Assembly: GCA_010279815.1 (NCBI GenBank)
Contig: QEOQ01000122.1
Location: forward strand, 827,551-891,550
Source of the DNA: Brachionus plicatilis
Lineage: Eukaryota > Rotifera > Eurotatoria > Ploima > Brachionidae
Direction of reading: 5' to 3'
Length of the DNA stretch: 64,000 nucleotides
A model generated the notes under the pieces. That model was not told the origin of the DNA and made no database searches. It was given only the letters and a program-made list of their open reading frames with translations. The translations under genes were made by a program, and so were the position numbers. Of the stretch, positions 1-12,329 are shown piece by piece. Every line of letters begins with the position of its first letter. Position 1 is the stretch's first letter.

Positions 1-853
1 GTTTGATAAAAAACAAAGATAATATGACAATTTATTCAGTGACATCTGCAGCTTAAATACAAAAAATAATTAGTTTTTTTTTTTTAAATGGACTCGAATA
101 TAAAGTTAAAATAATTAATTAATTTTTTTTTTAACATAGCATAAAATCAATTTGATTTGGCTCACTCAGATTATTTTTCAAAGTTTTAATCAAAATCAAA
201 TAAAATTAATGTCGAAATGTATATTTGTATCAACTATATGGAAAGAATCAAATTGTTAAGTAAAAAAAATAAAAAAGCCGAAAAGCAATTTGCTGCTTAA
301 GTCAAGCGAAAATAAAAGCTCAAAATATTTTTATTAATTTATTTAAAAATTACAATGACTTTTCAGAAATTTTAACATACAAGAAATAATTCTTTTCTCT
401 CTTTTTTTTTTTAATATATGTAAATAAAAAAAAAAAAATATTGATTTAAAATTGAAAAAATTAATCTTCTCCAAGATGGCATACATGAGTCCAGTAAATC
501 AAAATTATACAATTAATCTATCTATCTTACCATGATAAGAACAAAAACAAGTGCCGCAAAAATAATGAGACGATCAAATAAATTACAAATAATTTCTCTC
601 TCTCTCTCACCCTCTCTCTTAAATGATTTTAATTCTATTTTCATTTGGCTGCTTTATATTACAAATGCGGTGCGACAGGGCGCGCAAATTTCAAAATTAT
701 AAAACAATAACAAAAATATATTGTTGTATTTATTCGTTCTGAAATCTACGATTAATTCCGTAATCCAAGTTTAGTTTTAAAATGCCAGCTAAATGACCAT
801 GTGAAAATAAAATAGAAGAAAAAAAAAATAAAGTAAAAAAATAAAATAAATGA

Positions 854-3800
854 TTAACTGTTGCTTAGTCTGGCTCTTTTGTGTGCAGGTTGTTCGGCGA
901 TGATGGGCGAGAGGGGCGCCTGAGTGCTCTCATCGGCCTCGTCCTGGCCGTCTCTGGACCCGTTAATGGCCCCATTCACATTGTTTATGTTAGGAAATTT
1001 GCCATTGCTGACTTCTGTGCTCTCGTTCTCTGCCGAGCTGGCCTCGTCCGGCTCGTCAGACTCACTAGCTTCACTACTATTTACACTTTTGTCTTCTATG
1101 GGCGATGCCACCACCTCATTTTCCTTGTTCTCCTCTTTTTTCGATGTGTCGACCAAATTTTTGTCTTCATCGTTAGGTTTGTGCACAATGGGGCTGATGT
1201 CGGTGGCGGTCCGTTTGCCAACCCGACTTGACATATCCTCCTCTTCCGCGTGCTCAGTACTCTCCTGTTTTTTCGAGGTATCGACTATTTTTTTGTCTTC
1301 ATCTATAAATGAGTTCACGATATGTTCGGCGACCGGCTCAGTATTCTCGACTGGACCGACCATTTCATCGTCCTCTGTGTGTACCATACTCTCTCCTTTT
1401 TTCGAGACATCGACCATCTTTTTGTCTTCATCACTAAATGTGTTCACGGTTTCTATGGCGACCATGTCGTCGTCCCCTGTGATATCCGTACCCTCTTCTT
1501 TTTTCGAAGCATCGACCATTTTTTTGTCTTCCTCACTAAATTTGTTTACAGTCACCATATTATCGTTCCCAGTAATACCCTCTTCTTTTTTCGAGACATC
1601 GACCATCTTTTTGTCTTCATCGCCAAATGTGTTCACGGTTTCTATGACGACCATGTCGTCTTCGCCCTTAATTACCGTACCCTCTTCTTTTTTCGAGACA
1701 TCGACTATTTTTTTGTCTGCATCAGCAAGTTTGTGCAAAACGGAGTTAGTGTCGGTGGCGGCCCGTTTGGCAACCGGCTCTGGGTTTTCGACCGGGCCGG
1801 CCATGTCCTCGTCCTCTGAGTCATCTTCGTAATCGACTAGAGCGTGTTTGCGTTGATTGTTCGTGGTGTCCTCCACCCGTTCGCCAATCGCTTTTACTGA
1901 ACTCTGGCTTATCTTTATGCTAATCGACTTGGTGATCGTTTTGCGGCCGATGGACGAGTTGGGCGACGTTGGCGGTGAAATGCTCTTGGCCGGCGAGAAC
2001 AACGTGTCCTCGTTCTCGTCCAAATTGATGCTTTTTGACTTTTTTAGTTCCAAATAGGACTCGAAGTTTGTCTCGTCGGTTGAATTGGACGAAGAGGAGG
2101 AGGACGACGAGTTTATGTGAGGAGATTCGGTCTTGTTCTCCTTGGTGTCGTCGTCGTCTTCTTCGATCCAGGCGTCCTCGTCCTTGTCGAACTCGAGCCG
2201 GTCCTGGTACCGCTCCGACCGGGTTCTGGACGCGGACGGCGTCGTGTCGCTGCTGTTCAGCCGGGTCCGTGTCAGCTCGTTCAGCTTGTCTTTGTGCTGT
2301 TCGTATCGTGTCTTTAGGTCGCGGAATGTCTTGACGTATCCGATCGGCTCGAGTCTTTCGTTGAACTGCTCGATTACGTAGACCATGAGGGATTTGATGT
2401 CGTCTGTGCGAACAAAATCGAACAGCTCGATTATGGCCGAGTTGAGGATGTTGTAGCGGGAGGCGGTCGAGCACAGAGCGTCCACCACCGGCTCGAGCAG
2501 GTTTTGTTTGGCTATGTATCTGTTGTAAATGTCTTCTTTGAGGCCGATTGTTTTGCGTAGGAATTTGAGCGCTGTCAACGCAACAAATTGATGCTTGGAC
2601 TTGAGCAGCACCAGGACCCGTTTGAGCAGGTCTTTGTGCAGTATGTAGTTTTTGATGTGAAATGTGTGGTGTTCGACGCAAAATGTCAAAAAGTCGATGA
2701 TCAAATTTTCCAGCTGGGCTACGCGGAAGTCGTCTGGCAAAAGCAAAAAATTATTTTTTTTTTTTTAACTATTTATTTTAGTTTAAATTGACGCCCACCT
2801 CTGTGTATCCTCAAGTGGCTAGTGTTCACCATTAGTGGATTGATGATGATTGTCATGCTTTTGCGATAGAAGTATGACAAAAATTCTGACTTTTCTGCTT
2901 TCTTGAAAAAAAAAATTATTTACACTTATTTTGGTGATTAAAGGCAACAAAAAAATAGTCTAAGGAATTGAGGATTTTTTTGGCTCGCACCAGTTTTGAA
3001 CACTCCTGGACGGATGAAAGATATAAAATTAAAAATTATCTCAGATCAAAAATTGAGATTACATTTTTTTTTCAATAAATTTTTTTAGGTATTGATTAAT
3101 TTTTTTTTTTTGATTTGACAAAAATTAAAATTGACACAATTTTGAAGAAGTTGAAAAAAAAGTTTAGAGATTAGATTTACATTTTTTGTTTATGTTTACA
3201 TAGTTCAATTCAAGCAAACCTTTAAAATGTGTGGAAATGTTTTCTTTTTTGAACCATTTTACATTGTTTTTTGACCAAAAAAATTTAAATTTGTGTAAAC
3301 TATTTTCGTGTAAAATAATTAATTATCATTTTCATGACATAAAATATTTTGCTCAATGCTTTTTTTTCTAGCTCAAAAATCCAATATTCCAATTAAATAA
3401 AAATTTTCTTTCAAAATAAACTCAAAATTCATATATATTAATAAACCCAAAATTTTGGAAAATAAACCCAATAAATAAATATTAATTCAATGATATAATA
3501 TATATTTTTTTCTTATGACAGATTACGATTGTATTATTTTTGGCTCAATAAATCTTTAAATATTTAATTAATAATTGTCTTTACGCGTGAGAATTTTTTT
3601 TTGATTAAAATACCAATTGGTTGAGATTTAAATAATATATAATTTTTAGCATTTTAAAATTTTTTATTTTTTGGTGACTAAAAGAGACAGTAAGTCATTT
3701 GATTTTGACCAAAAAAAATTTATCTCCTTAACATTTTAAATTGTCCAAAATGGGATTCCTTTGTAAAAATAAGTGAAAAGTATTTTGTTTTTAGAGTGGA

Positions 3801-6800
3801 GAAAAATTGCTATAAATGCATTTTTTGCCAAGTTAATCTTTAGATTTTTTTAAAATTTATTCATGATTATTTTGAATTTAACTCGACTCAGCTTAAATAA
3901 CAGAATAATTTTGTACTCAGCACTGTTCACATTAGTGTTGCTGATGTTGAAGTATAATTAAATAAGCACTGTCGAAGATTTAAATTATAAAAAAAAATTA
4001 TGGATTTTATTTAATAAATTGACCACATTTGAACGCTATAAAGAAGATACTTACAGTGCCGCCACCAATTTTAAATTCATTACTAAAAGGTTTCTTAAAT
4101 GAAAGGAAACATACAAAAAAAATAAACTAAAATAACCATAATTTTGTTAGTTGAGCTTTTCTCGCATTTCATCAACAGAACAAGTCAAATTTTTTTTATT
4201 TGTATAGGAAGTTTTGTATGATAATGCCTTATTTAGTAATATTTAAAAACTAATTACTATTTTTAAATAACAACTAATCAAATTTTAGCCATTTTATAAA
4301 TGGAAAATTGTATTTATGAATTCAGAGGTAATTGTTTGGTATCGTTTCTAGCCTCAAAATCTTTTTTATAATTTTTTTTGACTAATTATGACGACGAAAA
4401 ATAAAAATGAAAAAAAAATTAGAAAAGGATTTAAAAAATAATATGCGTATTAATGAAAAAAATGATTTTTTACTCCCAAGGAAAGTCTATATCAATACAA
4501 AAGAGTAAAATTGCAAAAAATTTTTGAAAGTTAAAAATTAGATTTGATAATTTTTGACAATATTTTATTGAATTCACTAAAATTTCCTCAGAAAAAAAAA
4601 TAATCTGAATATAATGCAAGACAATATGAAATGATGTTTGATAACATTTAAAAAATTTTTTTCACAATTTTTCCAAAATTAGTTAAGTTACAGAAATTTA
4701 AGACTAAAGTGCTACCTGAATGTCTAATTTTGACTTTAAATTCGTAAACTATGTGCTTTGAAGCCCTAAATTTAATTTTTCTTATGGTAGGCTAAAAAAA
4801 AATTATACCGAGGGGTCTAAAACTTAATACCCCTCAAAATGTTGTAGTTCTTCCAGATCCAGATATTCAATGATAAAATTGATAAAATTTTTTCAGAATT
4901 GTTTGAAAGTCCCAAAAAAGTCTAAGTCATTAAAATAAAGTTCAAATCCAGAATTTTTTTTTCAAATTTTCTAGATTAGGCTTCATATCAAAAAATTTAT
5001 ATACTCTTGGGTTGTCTAATGCAATAGATTTGCCATATATCAAAATTTTGTTGCAATTTTAGCATAAATTTCTTCTTCAGTATTCAAAATTTTAAAGTTT
5101 GGACTTGGACTTTTTTTTTGAAAAAAAAAAATTAAAGTCTTTGGTCGAACTTTTGAAAAAAAAAGTCCGGACTTGGACTTGACTTGAGACTTGTGACTTT
5201 GAACAACTCTGCATTTTTTAAAATTATATATATTCTGAAAGAGCATAAAATTTTCAACTAGTCTTTATTTTTTTTTATAAAAAAAGGTGTGCCAATTTAT
5301 ACTACTAAAAAAAGCCAAAAAAACACTTAAGAGTTAAAGGTTTTTAATTTCTGGAACTTAAGATTTATTTAAATTAAAGTTCCAAATAAAAGACTGCAAA
5401 ATTGGCTTTGAGAAATAAAATGGAAGCTTCCAGATTTTACTCGAAAAAAATTCAAATGAAATTCTTAAATTCAATGATGAGTTGTTTCGTCGAGAATTTT
5501 GAATGTGGTGAATTTTAATTTTTATTTAAGAAAAAAAATTAATCTAATAAAATTATTAGTTTGTAATTTAAAACAAGTTATTTTTCATAAATGTAAGTGA
5601 ATTCAACATAACGAGCCTAAAAAAAGTATTCGATTGAAAATTTGAAAATTGTCATATGTGGTCATCGGAAAGAAATTTTCGAAAAATTCAAATTTAAATG
5701 CAAAAGTGAATTCCAAAAAATCTGGTTGATGATAAGAAATTTTTTAATGGAAACCAAAAAAAAAAAGGAGATGTCATAATTTAATAAAAAAAATTTACAT
5801 TGACAGCCGATAGCATATTTTCGGGATCGATTAACAACTTGAGGATATTTAAAATTTGAAGTGCGCCGCTTAGTTCTGGGTCGGGGTCGTTGATCATTTG
5901 TCTGATAACGTAGTTGATAAGAATAGGCTCAAACACATCGTCGGTGTTTAAAACATCGTGCACGGTAATATGATCACGTGATTGACTCGGACTTGGCGAC
6001 ACGCTGTTGGTCTCAGTTCGGTCCGATTTGTTAAGGCTCGAGTTTAAATTGTTAATAGATGATTTGGCTTCGATCTCGTTGAGAATAAACTCTCGGACCA
6101 TGGTTGGACTGACTTCGACCAAATGACAGAGAATGTCTATGGCCACTGGACTCAGCTCATCGTCTTTCAGGTCCAAAATGTTCTCGATCACGTCCAATAT
6201 GCCGTGTTCGTACAAAGACTAAAAATAGCTCGTTACTAGTGGCAAAAAATTTTTCGCACAAAACTCACTCTAAAAAACGGTTCCCTGGTCTGTTGAAGTC
6301 CGTGCAGAAAACTTGAATATTCTCTCAAAAATAGAAGTATGTCCCTGCGTTTGTTAGATTCTATGCTAGGTTTTTTTATTTCTTCAAAAAGTTCATTCAA
6401 AAATCTATCATCTTCCTTTAGTCAAAATTTTTAATAAAATAAATTAACAACACACACATGGCATGATTTTTTACTAATACAACATTTTTTACCTTTTTGA
6501 TCATTTTCTATTCAATTTAAAAAGAAAATATAACAAATTAAGAAAATTTGAAATTCTATTGAAAAATATTTTTTAAAATTGCTTAAAAATTATAAAATGT
6601 CCTTTAGCACTAAAAATTCTAAATATAAAAAATTTTTTTAAATTTATTTACTAATTTATAAAAACAAAATAATTGATGTAAAATTATTTTTATTATTCAT
6701 AACTTTGAAAAAAAACAATTTTTTTGTAAAGATTTTTTTAAATTTCAAATCTTCAAATAAATTTATCTTTTCTGAATTATTTAGATTTAATCTTTTTCTT

Positions 6801-9800
6801 TAAAAAAATTTAAAACCTTTAAAATTACTTGATTTTTTCAAATATTTGTTTTTAAAATCACGATAAATGCTTGGTGCTTGAAGTGCAAAAATTTTCTAAA
6901 AATTATAAAATGTCCTTTTAGAAAAAGTATCTTAAAAGGTATTCTTAATTGAATAAAAATATGAATATTTTCGGGGAATTTTATAAAATACTCAGTTATA
7001 GATTGCATTCTTATGTTCAGAAGATATTGAGTTTTTAATTTATAAAACAGCTTTGAAATCATATTTTATTTTCTAAAGCCGGCAAGAAAATAAAAAATTT
7101 TGCTCTTTTTTAAACTGAACTTTTCATTATTAAAAATTAAGATATTTTTTGGGTTTTATTGAAAAAATGTTTTTTAGTATTACTTAAAAAATACTCTTTG
7201 ACCGATGGCATTAAGAAAAATTTAATTTCTTAATAGAAAAAAAATACGATTAGTTTTTTTTTTGATCATTTAAACTAGTTTAGGATTCTACAACATCTAC
7301 TTCACTCAGAAAATGTTGAGATTTTTAAAATAGCTTCGAACTCACTTATTTTTTAAAGACGATAGAAAAATTTAAAATGTTTATTTTTGTTTTACTTTTC
7401 ATTATTTAAAATTCATATTTTTTTTGTAAAACATAATTTTTTTTTTCTGCTTAAAAACTATTAAATGCCCAGTGAACAAAAGAATGTCGGAAATTTAATT
7501 TCTCAACACTTTGAGGTATTGTGAAATTCAAATACAAATTGAACAAAAATTCTTCTTTTTTGATAAATTAAAATTAAAGTTTTTGATTGATATTTAAAAA
7601 AATCCTGCAACTTAGTGCAATATACTTTGTTGCATCTTTTACACCGTAAAAGAATTTTCATATGTAAAAAGAGACTAAAAATAAAAACATCAATAAGATT
7701 TAAATTGATTATTCATTTGATTAACTAAAAAAAAGAAAATAAATAAATGTTGACTATTAATTTTATTAATTTTAAAAAATAAAGAAATGCTGACTTTTTA
7801 TTTTAATTTATCAAAAAATGACGAATTTTTGTTCAATTTGTATTTGAAATTCACAACACCACACTTTGACTAATAATAAATTAGCCCAGAATTAAATTGT
7901 ATTATTGAGAAGATGTTAAAAATCTGGCTCAAAAATTAATTAAAAGAAAAAATATTTAAATTTTTATTAAGTCAAGAATTCAATTTCAGTCGGTCAATTT
8001 AATGTATTATTCGAGAATTATTTAAATTAATTAATTTAATATTATTTCCTAAAACTCAATAGAAAAAGCATGTGCTAGAATAATTCTAGGAATTGTTTTC
8101 GGTTCAAAGAGTCAAGAGTCATTAAGTCTTTTTTAAAGAATGAGAGGTACAGTTAAAAAAGAACAAAATTTAAAATTTTTTTTTCCGGCTTTAGAAAATA
8201 ATTAATTTCAATGCTATTTTTTAAATTTTAAATCTAAATATCTTCTGAATGAAATAAAACAATCAAATTTAGAGAATTAGATTTTGTAGAATTCTAAGCT
8301 GGTTTAAATAATCAAAAAAAAACTAATCGTATTTTTTTTTTCTGTTAAGAAATTAAATTTTTCTTAATGACATAGAGTATTTTTTAAGGTAATATTAAAA
8401 AAAAAATTTTCGAAGAAAAAAAAATATCATAATTTTTAATAATGAAGAGTTCAGTTTAAAAAAGATCAAAATTTTTTATTTTTTTGTCGCCTTTATAAAA
8501 TAATTTATTTCAATGCTATTTTTTAAATTTTAAATCTAAATATCTTCTGAATGAAATAAAACAATCAATTTCTGAGAATCAGATTTTGTAGAATTCTAAG
8601 CTAGCTTAAATAATCAAAAAAAAACAAATCGTATTTTTTTTCTATTAAGAAATTACATTTTTGACATTATTTTTATGGTATTTTTTAGGTAATATTAAAA
8701 AAAAAAAATTTCAAATGTAGAAAAAAATATCTTAATTTTTAATAGTAAAAAGTTCAGTTTAAAAAAGAGCAAAATTTTTTTTATTTTTTCTGCCTTTAAA
8801 GAATAAAATATTCATATTTTAATTCAATTTAAGAGTTCTTTTTTAAAAAAAAAATTTTTTTCATTTTAAAATTTTTAGACAATTTTAAAACCAAATTTTC
8901 CACTAAAATTTCAAATTAAAAAAAAAAAAAAATTTTTGTTAAAAAACCATTAGAAATAAAAATGACCAAAGAAGGGCTAAAAAAAGTTGTGAAAATGAAA
9001 AAAAAATTTTCTCTCTCACCTGTATCAAATTGCTGATCTCCACTTTATTCAAGAAGACAAACGATGACAAGCTAGTGAGCGAGTTTTCTTCGAAAACACT
9101 TGGCGCCGGCAAAATAACATCCTGAATGTACTGTACCTTGTAAGTCTGATGTATTTTGGCGACCAAGTCGACATTTCTGAACGGAATAATTTCCTTGAAG
9201 TTGGACTTGGTGGCTATGTAGTCGCGGTGCTTGGTGAAGCCGGCGTCCTTCTTGTTCGGATCGTATTCCAGACAGCCGATGACGTGCATGATGAGCTCGT
9301 CGCACAGCAGAATGTCGAGCAGCGACGATTTGTTCAGGTAGAAGAGACTGCGGAATATGTCGAACAGATAGTTGAGGCCCTCGGTGTTGTCGAGATCTTC
9401 GCAGATGTGGAACAGCTCGATCAGCTTTTTGATGTAGGTGTCCGTTTCGAGGACGGTCGAGAGCCGTTCCTTGTAGATCTTTGACTTGCGGGCCAGCTCG
9501 ACCGTGAAAAAGTCGCGTATCTCCCTGAGCTTGCTGAGCTCGCACGGCGGCAGGTCGCTGTTCGGCGACGTGTTTATGTCGCTGTCGAGCTGGTCCTCGT
9601 CCGACTCGTCCAGGTTGTCGGCCGAGGCGGCGGCGGCCCGCGACGACGTCGTGTCCAGCGACGAGTCCTCGCCCAGCACCTCGCATATCTTCTCCCAGAT
9701 CTCGTCGCAGCCCGCCTTTTCCTGGAAGCTGAGCGCCAGGTCGCGCCGGCTCGTGTCCGACCACACGATCAGCGTGTCCTGCTGCCGCTGGTACACTATG

Positions 9801-9994
9801 GAGAGCAGGATTTTGGCCTCCAGCAGCACCGACGAGTCCGCCTCCGACTTCACCACCAGTGACACCGACCGCTGCTTGTCGTTGTAGATCCAGGACACGT
9901 GACCCGTGCCCCGGTCCACCCACTGCCGCGCGTCGTTCAGCACATAGTGTTTCACTCGTCGTCTCGTGTCTATTGTTGCCATTTGCTCACTCAC
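854..9994 (-). CDS. PPP4R3: PP4R3/SMEK, protein phosphatase 4 regulatory subunit 3 (5 exons)
   Basis: Regulatory subunit that targets protein phosphatase 4 to substrates, nuclear and cytoplasmic in the known family. I read five minus-strand exons: 9994-9020, 6415-6269, 6218-5799, 2901-2799 and 2733-854. All junctions are GT/AG, phases agree, and the sum is 3525 nt (1174 aa). The N-terminus carries the EVH1/PH-like domain (TRRRVKHYVLNDARQW, DRGTGHVSWIYND). Exons 2-5 give the armadillo-like core (LFEEIKKPSIESNKRRD, LIDPENMLSAV, EKSEFLSYFYRKSM, FLTFCVEHHTFHIKNYI), matching SMEK in order. The C-terminal half is acidic and low-complexity, with a lineage-specific repeat and a basic tail (KRARL). 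Exons 2 and 4 are too short to stand alone as ORFs. Translation may begin at 9982 (MATIDTRRR) rather than 9994. The protein is longer than typical homologues (about 800 aa), mainly through its tail. Intron sizes are 2604, 50, 2897 and 65 bp. Confidence 0.93.
1100..1740 (-). repeat. six imperfect coding repeats in the PP4R3 acidic tail
   Basis: The tail of PP4R3 contains six diverged copies of a module whose core is D-x-DKKxVDxSKKEE (variants VDV, VDA, VDT), followed by an acidic spacer and often ETVNTF. Spacing runs from about 28 to 45 residues. The DNA shows the same periodicity as repeated tctttttgtcttcatc blocks. Conserved SMEK tails are acidic but I know of no such module in the family, so I infer a local expansion. 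Confidence 0.8.
2902..5798. other. intron 3 of PP4R3, repeat-bearing
   Basis: A 2.9-kb AT-rich intron, bounded on the minus strand by a GTAAAT donor and a TTCAAG acceptor. It holds a hAT-type MITE (4894-5211) and otherwise only homopolymer-rich sequence in which I see no coding potential. Confidence 0.75.
4894..5211. mobile_element. hAT-type MITE (CAGAATTG...CAACTCTG)
   Basis: The ends are inverted (CAGAATTGTTTGAAAGTCCC at left; the complement of CAGAGTTGTTCAAAGTC at right). The interior is rich in AAGTCCAAGTC/GACTTGGACTT blocks. Flanking 8-mers aatttttt and catttttt agree at 7 of 8 positions, as expected of an 8-bp hAT target duplication. Other copies are at 28711-28847 and 63074-63193. No transposase is encoded. 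Confidence 0.6.
6900..8830. repeat. large imperfect palindrome with about 305-bp repeat units in PP4R3 intron 1
   Basis: The sequence from about 7060 to 7420 reappears reverse-complemented near 8150-8450 and again near 8450-8760, so the right arm contains tandem copies of a unit of about 305 bp. Markers include ctaatcgtatttttttt, tcttaatttttaataatga and agttcagtttaaaaaaga. A second inverted pair (about 7505-7580 against 7795-7875, marker ttgttcaatttgtatttga) lies nearer the centre, at about 7690. Boundaries are approximate. Neither arm has a recognisable ORF. Confidence 0.75.
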
Positions 9995-10720
9995 TGATTG
10001 ATTAATTGACTGATTGATTCAATTGATCAAAATACCATTTAATTTCTGCTAGAACAACGAGTACTCTGTGATTTGGTGCAGTTTTTGTTCTATCAATAAA
10101 ATTATATAAAAAATTTTTTTTTTTTTTTTTAATAAAAATAACAAAAATTAAGAGTAATTGAAAATGAATTAGAATTTTTTTAATGTGTTCGTATGTGATC
10201 AGTGGTGGCATAATAAGCGTGCTATTCAGGCAATTTGGGAGCAAAATTGTTTTCGAGTTGAATTTATTTCTAAGAAAAGAGATCGCTGAAGCAAAACGGT
10301 GTAATTTAAATGTTGTGTGTGCACTAGCAATGGACGAAATGATTGAGAGTTGTGATCGAGTCGGACTAATTGTGAGTCGTGTGTGTCCATTTGTGTAACT
10401 GTCATTCATAAAATTAATTCAAATTCACTAGCTCACACTATATGCGGATTTGTAGGCCTATAATATGCATCGTTCATAAATACGGTGATGTGTGGTCATT
10501 TTTTTTGTCCGATTTTTTTTTGTTGTCTTTTAAACCACTTTTGTCCTGAGCCGACAAGAGCTTGAATTTTTATTAATCGGCACCAAGTTTTAATAAAATT
10601 CTAAAATAAAGCAATTTTTTTTTAATTAACTCTTTTCAGCCTCCAAGGTAAATCAAATAAAAAAATTAAAAGGAAAGAATAAACATTTAGAAAAGTTGAA
10701 TATTAAAAATTACATAATTT
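9995..10720. other. upstream flank of PP4R3
   Basis: About 725 bp between the PP4R3 start and the Merlin-like element. It presumably holds the 5' UTR and promoter. It is less AT-skewed around 10170-10500. The 135-codon reading frame on the minus strand here resembles no protein I know. Confidence 0.4.
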
Positions 10721-10931
10721 GGGTCTTGCCTGTTATGTGATCAGTTGGTCACATATTATGTGATGAGTGACTTTATGCCGATTTCTGACTGGTCACATAT
10801 TCACTGGTCAGGATATGTGACCAGGCAATATTGTTATTAAAATAATGAATTTTTTTTAGAAAAATTTTATTATTCAAGTGACCAGTTATTAAATTTATAT
10901 GACTAGTTTTTTTATTTACGTGACCAATTTA

Positions 10932-11374
10932 CAGTGGTGATTTGATAACAGTATTTTACGAAAAATTACGTAAAATACCGTAAATTAACGTAAAATCCGA
11001 AAAGTAAAAATAAGTATTTTACGAAAAATTACGTAAATTTTCAGGATTTTGAGATAATTTTGGTAAAATTTGGTAAAATTAAAAACGGCCAATTCAAAAT
11101 TTAAAATTTTTTGAAAAAATATCCTTTTTTTCCAAAAATTGAAAATTTAAGAAAGCTTTTTTTATAACAATTTAAAAATAACTATTTTTTTGACCAATTT
11201 ATGAAAAAAAAAACTGTCTTAAATTTTCAATTTTTGGAAAAAAAAGAAATTTTTTCAAAAAATTTTGAATTTTGAATTGGCCGTTTTTAATTTTACCAAA
11301 TTTTACCAAAATTATCTCAAAATCCTGAAAATTTACGTAATTTTTCGTAAAATACTGTTATCAAATCACCACTG
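10932..11374. mobile_element. TA-flanked foldback MITE (Tc1/mariner type), nested
   Basis: It starts CAGTGGTGATTTGATAACAG, and the reverse complement of its right end is identical over that stretch. TA dinucleotides flank both ends (10930-31, 11375-76). The arms are about 160-200 bp and include ACGAAAAATTACGTAAA blocks; the two arms nearly fill the element, so the RNA or single strand would fold into one hairpin. No coding sequence is present. Confidence 0.8.
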
Positions 11375-11439
11375 TATATATTAATTTAAAATTATAAAAA
11401 TTCAATAAAAAAATTATTTATGTATTTTTGCGATAAGTT

Positions 11440-11830
11440 ACTTTACACCAGGCTCATTTTTTCATTAATTTCCCGCACTCCGGGCAAGCTATTGGGTTTT
11501 TATGTTTGCTAAAAACTTTTTTTACAGCAAGGTAAATTGCATCATAAATTTTTTTTTTGTTGGATTTAAACTAAGCTTGCAAATGGCCAAACCAACCTCT
11601 TCAAAATCTGATTCACAATTTTTTTCATGATCTTAATCGGTGCCAAAAAAATTTGCCAAAAAATCACTCCCTTTTATAGTAATTGTTTCCATATTTGGAT
11701 AGCTTTGAAAAGTACCTTTTGAGTGTTTTACTTTGGCATAATGGCTCTCATCGATCTCCACAATTTTGCCTTCACCACCAAATTTTAGATTTTTTTTTGT
11801 CAATGTCAACCGTACCGTATATTTACAATT
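11440..11830 (-). pseudogene. ISXO2/IS1595-like (Merlin) transposase fragments
   Basis: On the minus strand near 11820-11690 a frame reads FGGEGKIVEIDESHYAKVKH, the classic block around the first catalytic Asp of the DDE_Tnp_IS1595 family (GGxGxxVEIDES). Nearer 11500-11450 another frame gives CPECGKLMKK, like the zinc-ribbon (CPxCG) of such transposases. In intact proteins the zinc ribbon precedes VEIDES; here the order is reversed, and stops interrupt the frames. The copy is therefore rearranged and inactive. Confidence 0.55.
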
Positions 11831-12139
11831 AAATTTTATTTAACTTAAAAGAAATTTATATGACCAATTGCAAAATTTTTGTGACCAAATGTTTATTTAG
11901 GTGACCACGTTAAAATTATTTATAAACATTTTTACCAAATAAATAATTTTGCCTGATCACATATTAGGTGACCAGTGAATATGTGACCAGTCAGAAAAAA
12001 TACCTGGTCACCAAATCGACATAAAGTCACTGGTCACATAATATGTGACCAACTGGTCACATAACAGGCAAGATCCCATAATTTTTTATAACAAATTTAG
12101 AATAGTATTTTTGTAATTAATTGTGACAAAAAGATTGTA

Positions 12140-12300
12140 TCAAGTGGTTGTACCTAAAACGCGGAAAGCGGAATGCTGAAATTTTTTGGTGGGATTCCGC
12201 AACTTTTTTTCATTGTAAAAAAAAATTCCCGCAAAATCAGATACCTAAAAAGCGGAATTTCCGCAATTCTAAAGTTAAAATTTCCCTTAACTGTATATTT
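12140..12300. repeat. GCGGAA-rich dispersed repeat fragment
   Basis: The motif tacctaaaacgcggaaagcg is followed about 100 bp later by tacctaaaaagcggaatttc. It resembles the GCGGA-rich ends of the foldback element at 14504-15231, so it is probably a related fragment. Confidence 0.4.
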
Positions 12301-12329
12301 CTCTTAAAAACCCGCAAAAATCGAGTGCC

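Larger units (their letters stand above)
10721..12077. mobile_element. Merlin/ISXO2-like DNA transposon, decayed, with long TIRs
   Basis: Terminal inverted repeats of roughly 120 bp (10721 to about 10840; about 11950 to 12077) start GGGTCTTGCCTGTTATGTGA / GGGATCTTGCCTGTTATGTG and are themselves built of short TGGTCACATA / TATGTGACCA palindromes. The element is flanked by an exact 7-bp direct repeat ATAATTT (10714-10720 and 12078-12084), close to the 8-9 bp duplication of Merlin elements. The interior encodes decayed IS1595/ISXO2-type transposase pieces on the minus strand. A Tc1-type MITE is nested inside. Confidence 0.72.

Noticed and set aside
881..2381. Several plus-strand frames up to about 300 codons opposite PP4R3
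   Set aside because: They are antisense shadows of the GC-rich, repetitive PP4R3 tail; their residue patterns mirror the repeats and match no family.
9072..9923. A 283-codon minus frame and two plus frames over PP4R3 exon 1
   Set aside because: Shifted or antisense readings of a well-identified exon; composition (Arg/Gly/Ala rich) is typical of shadows.
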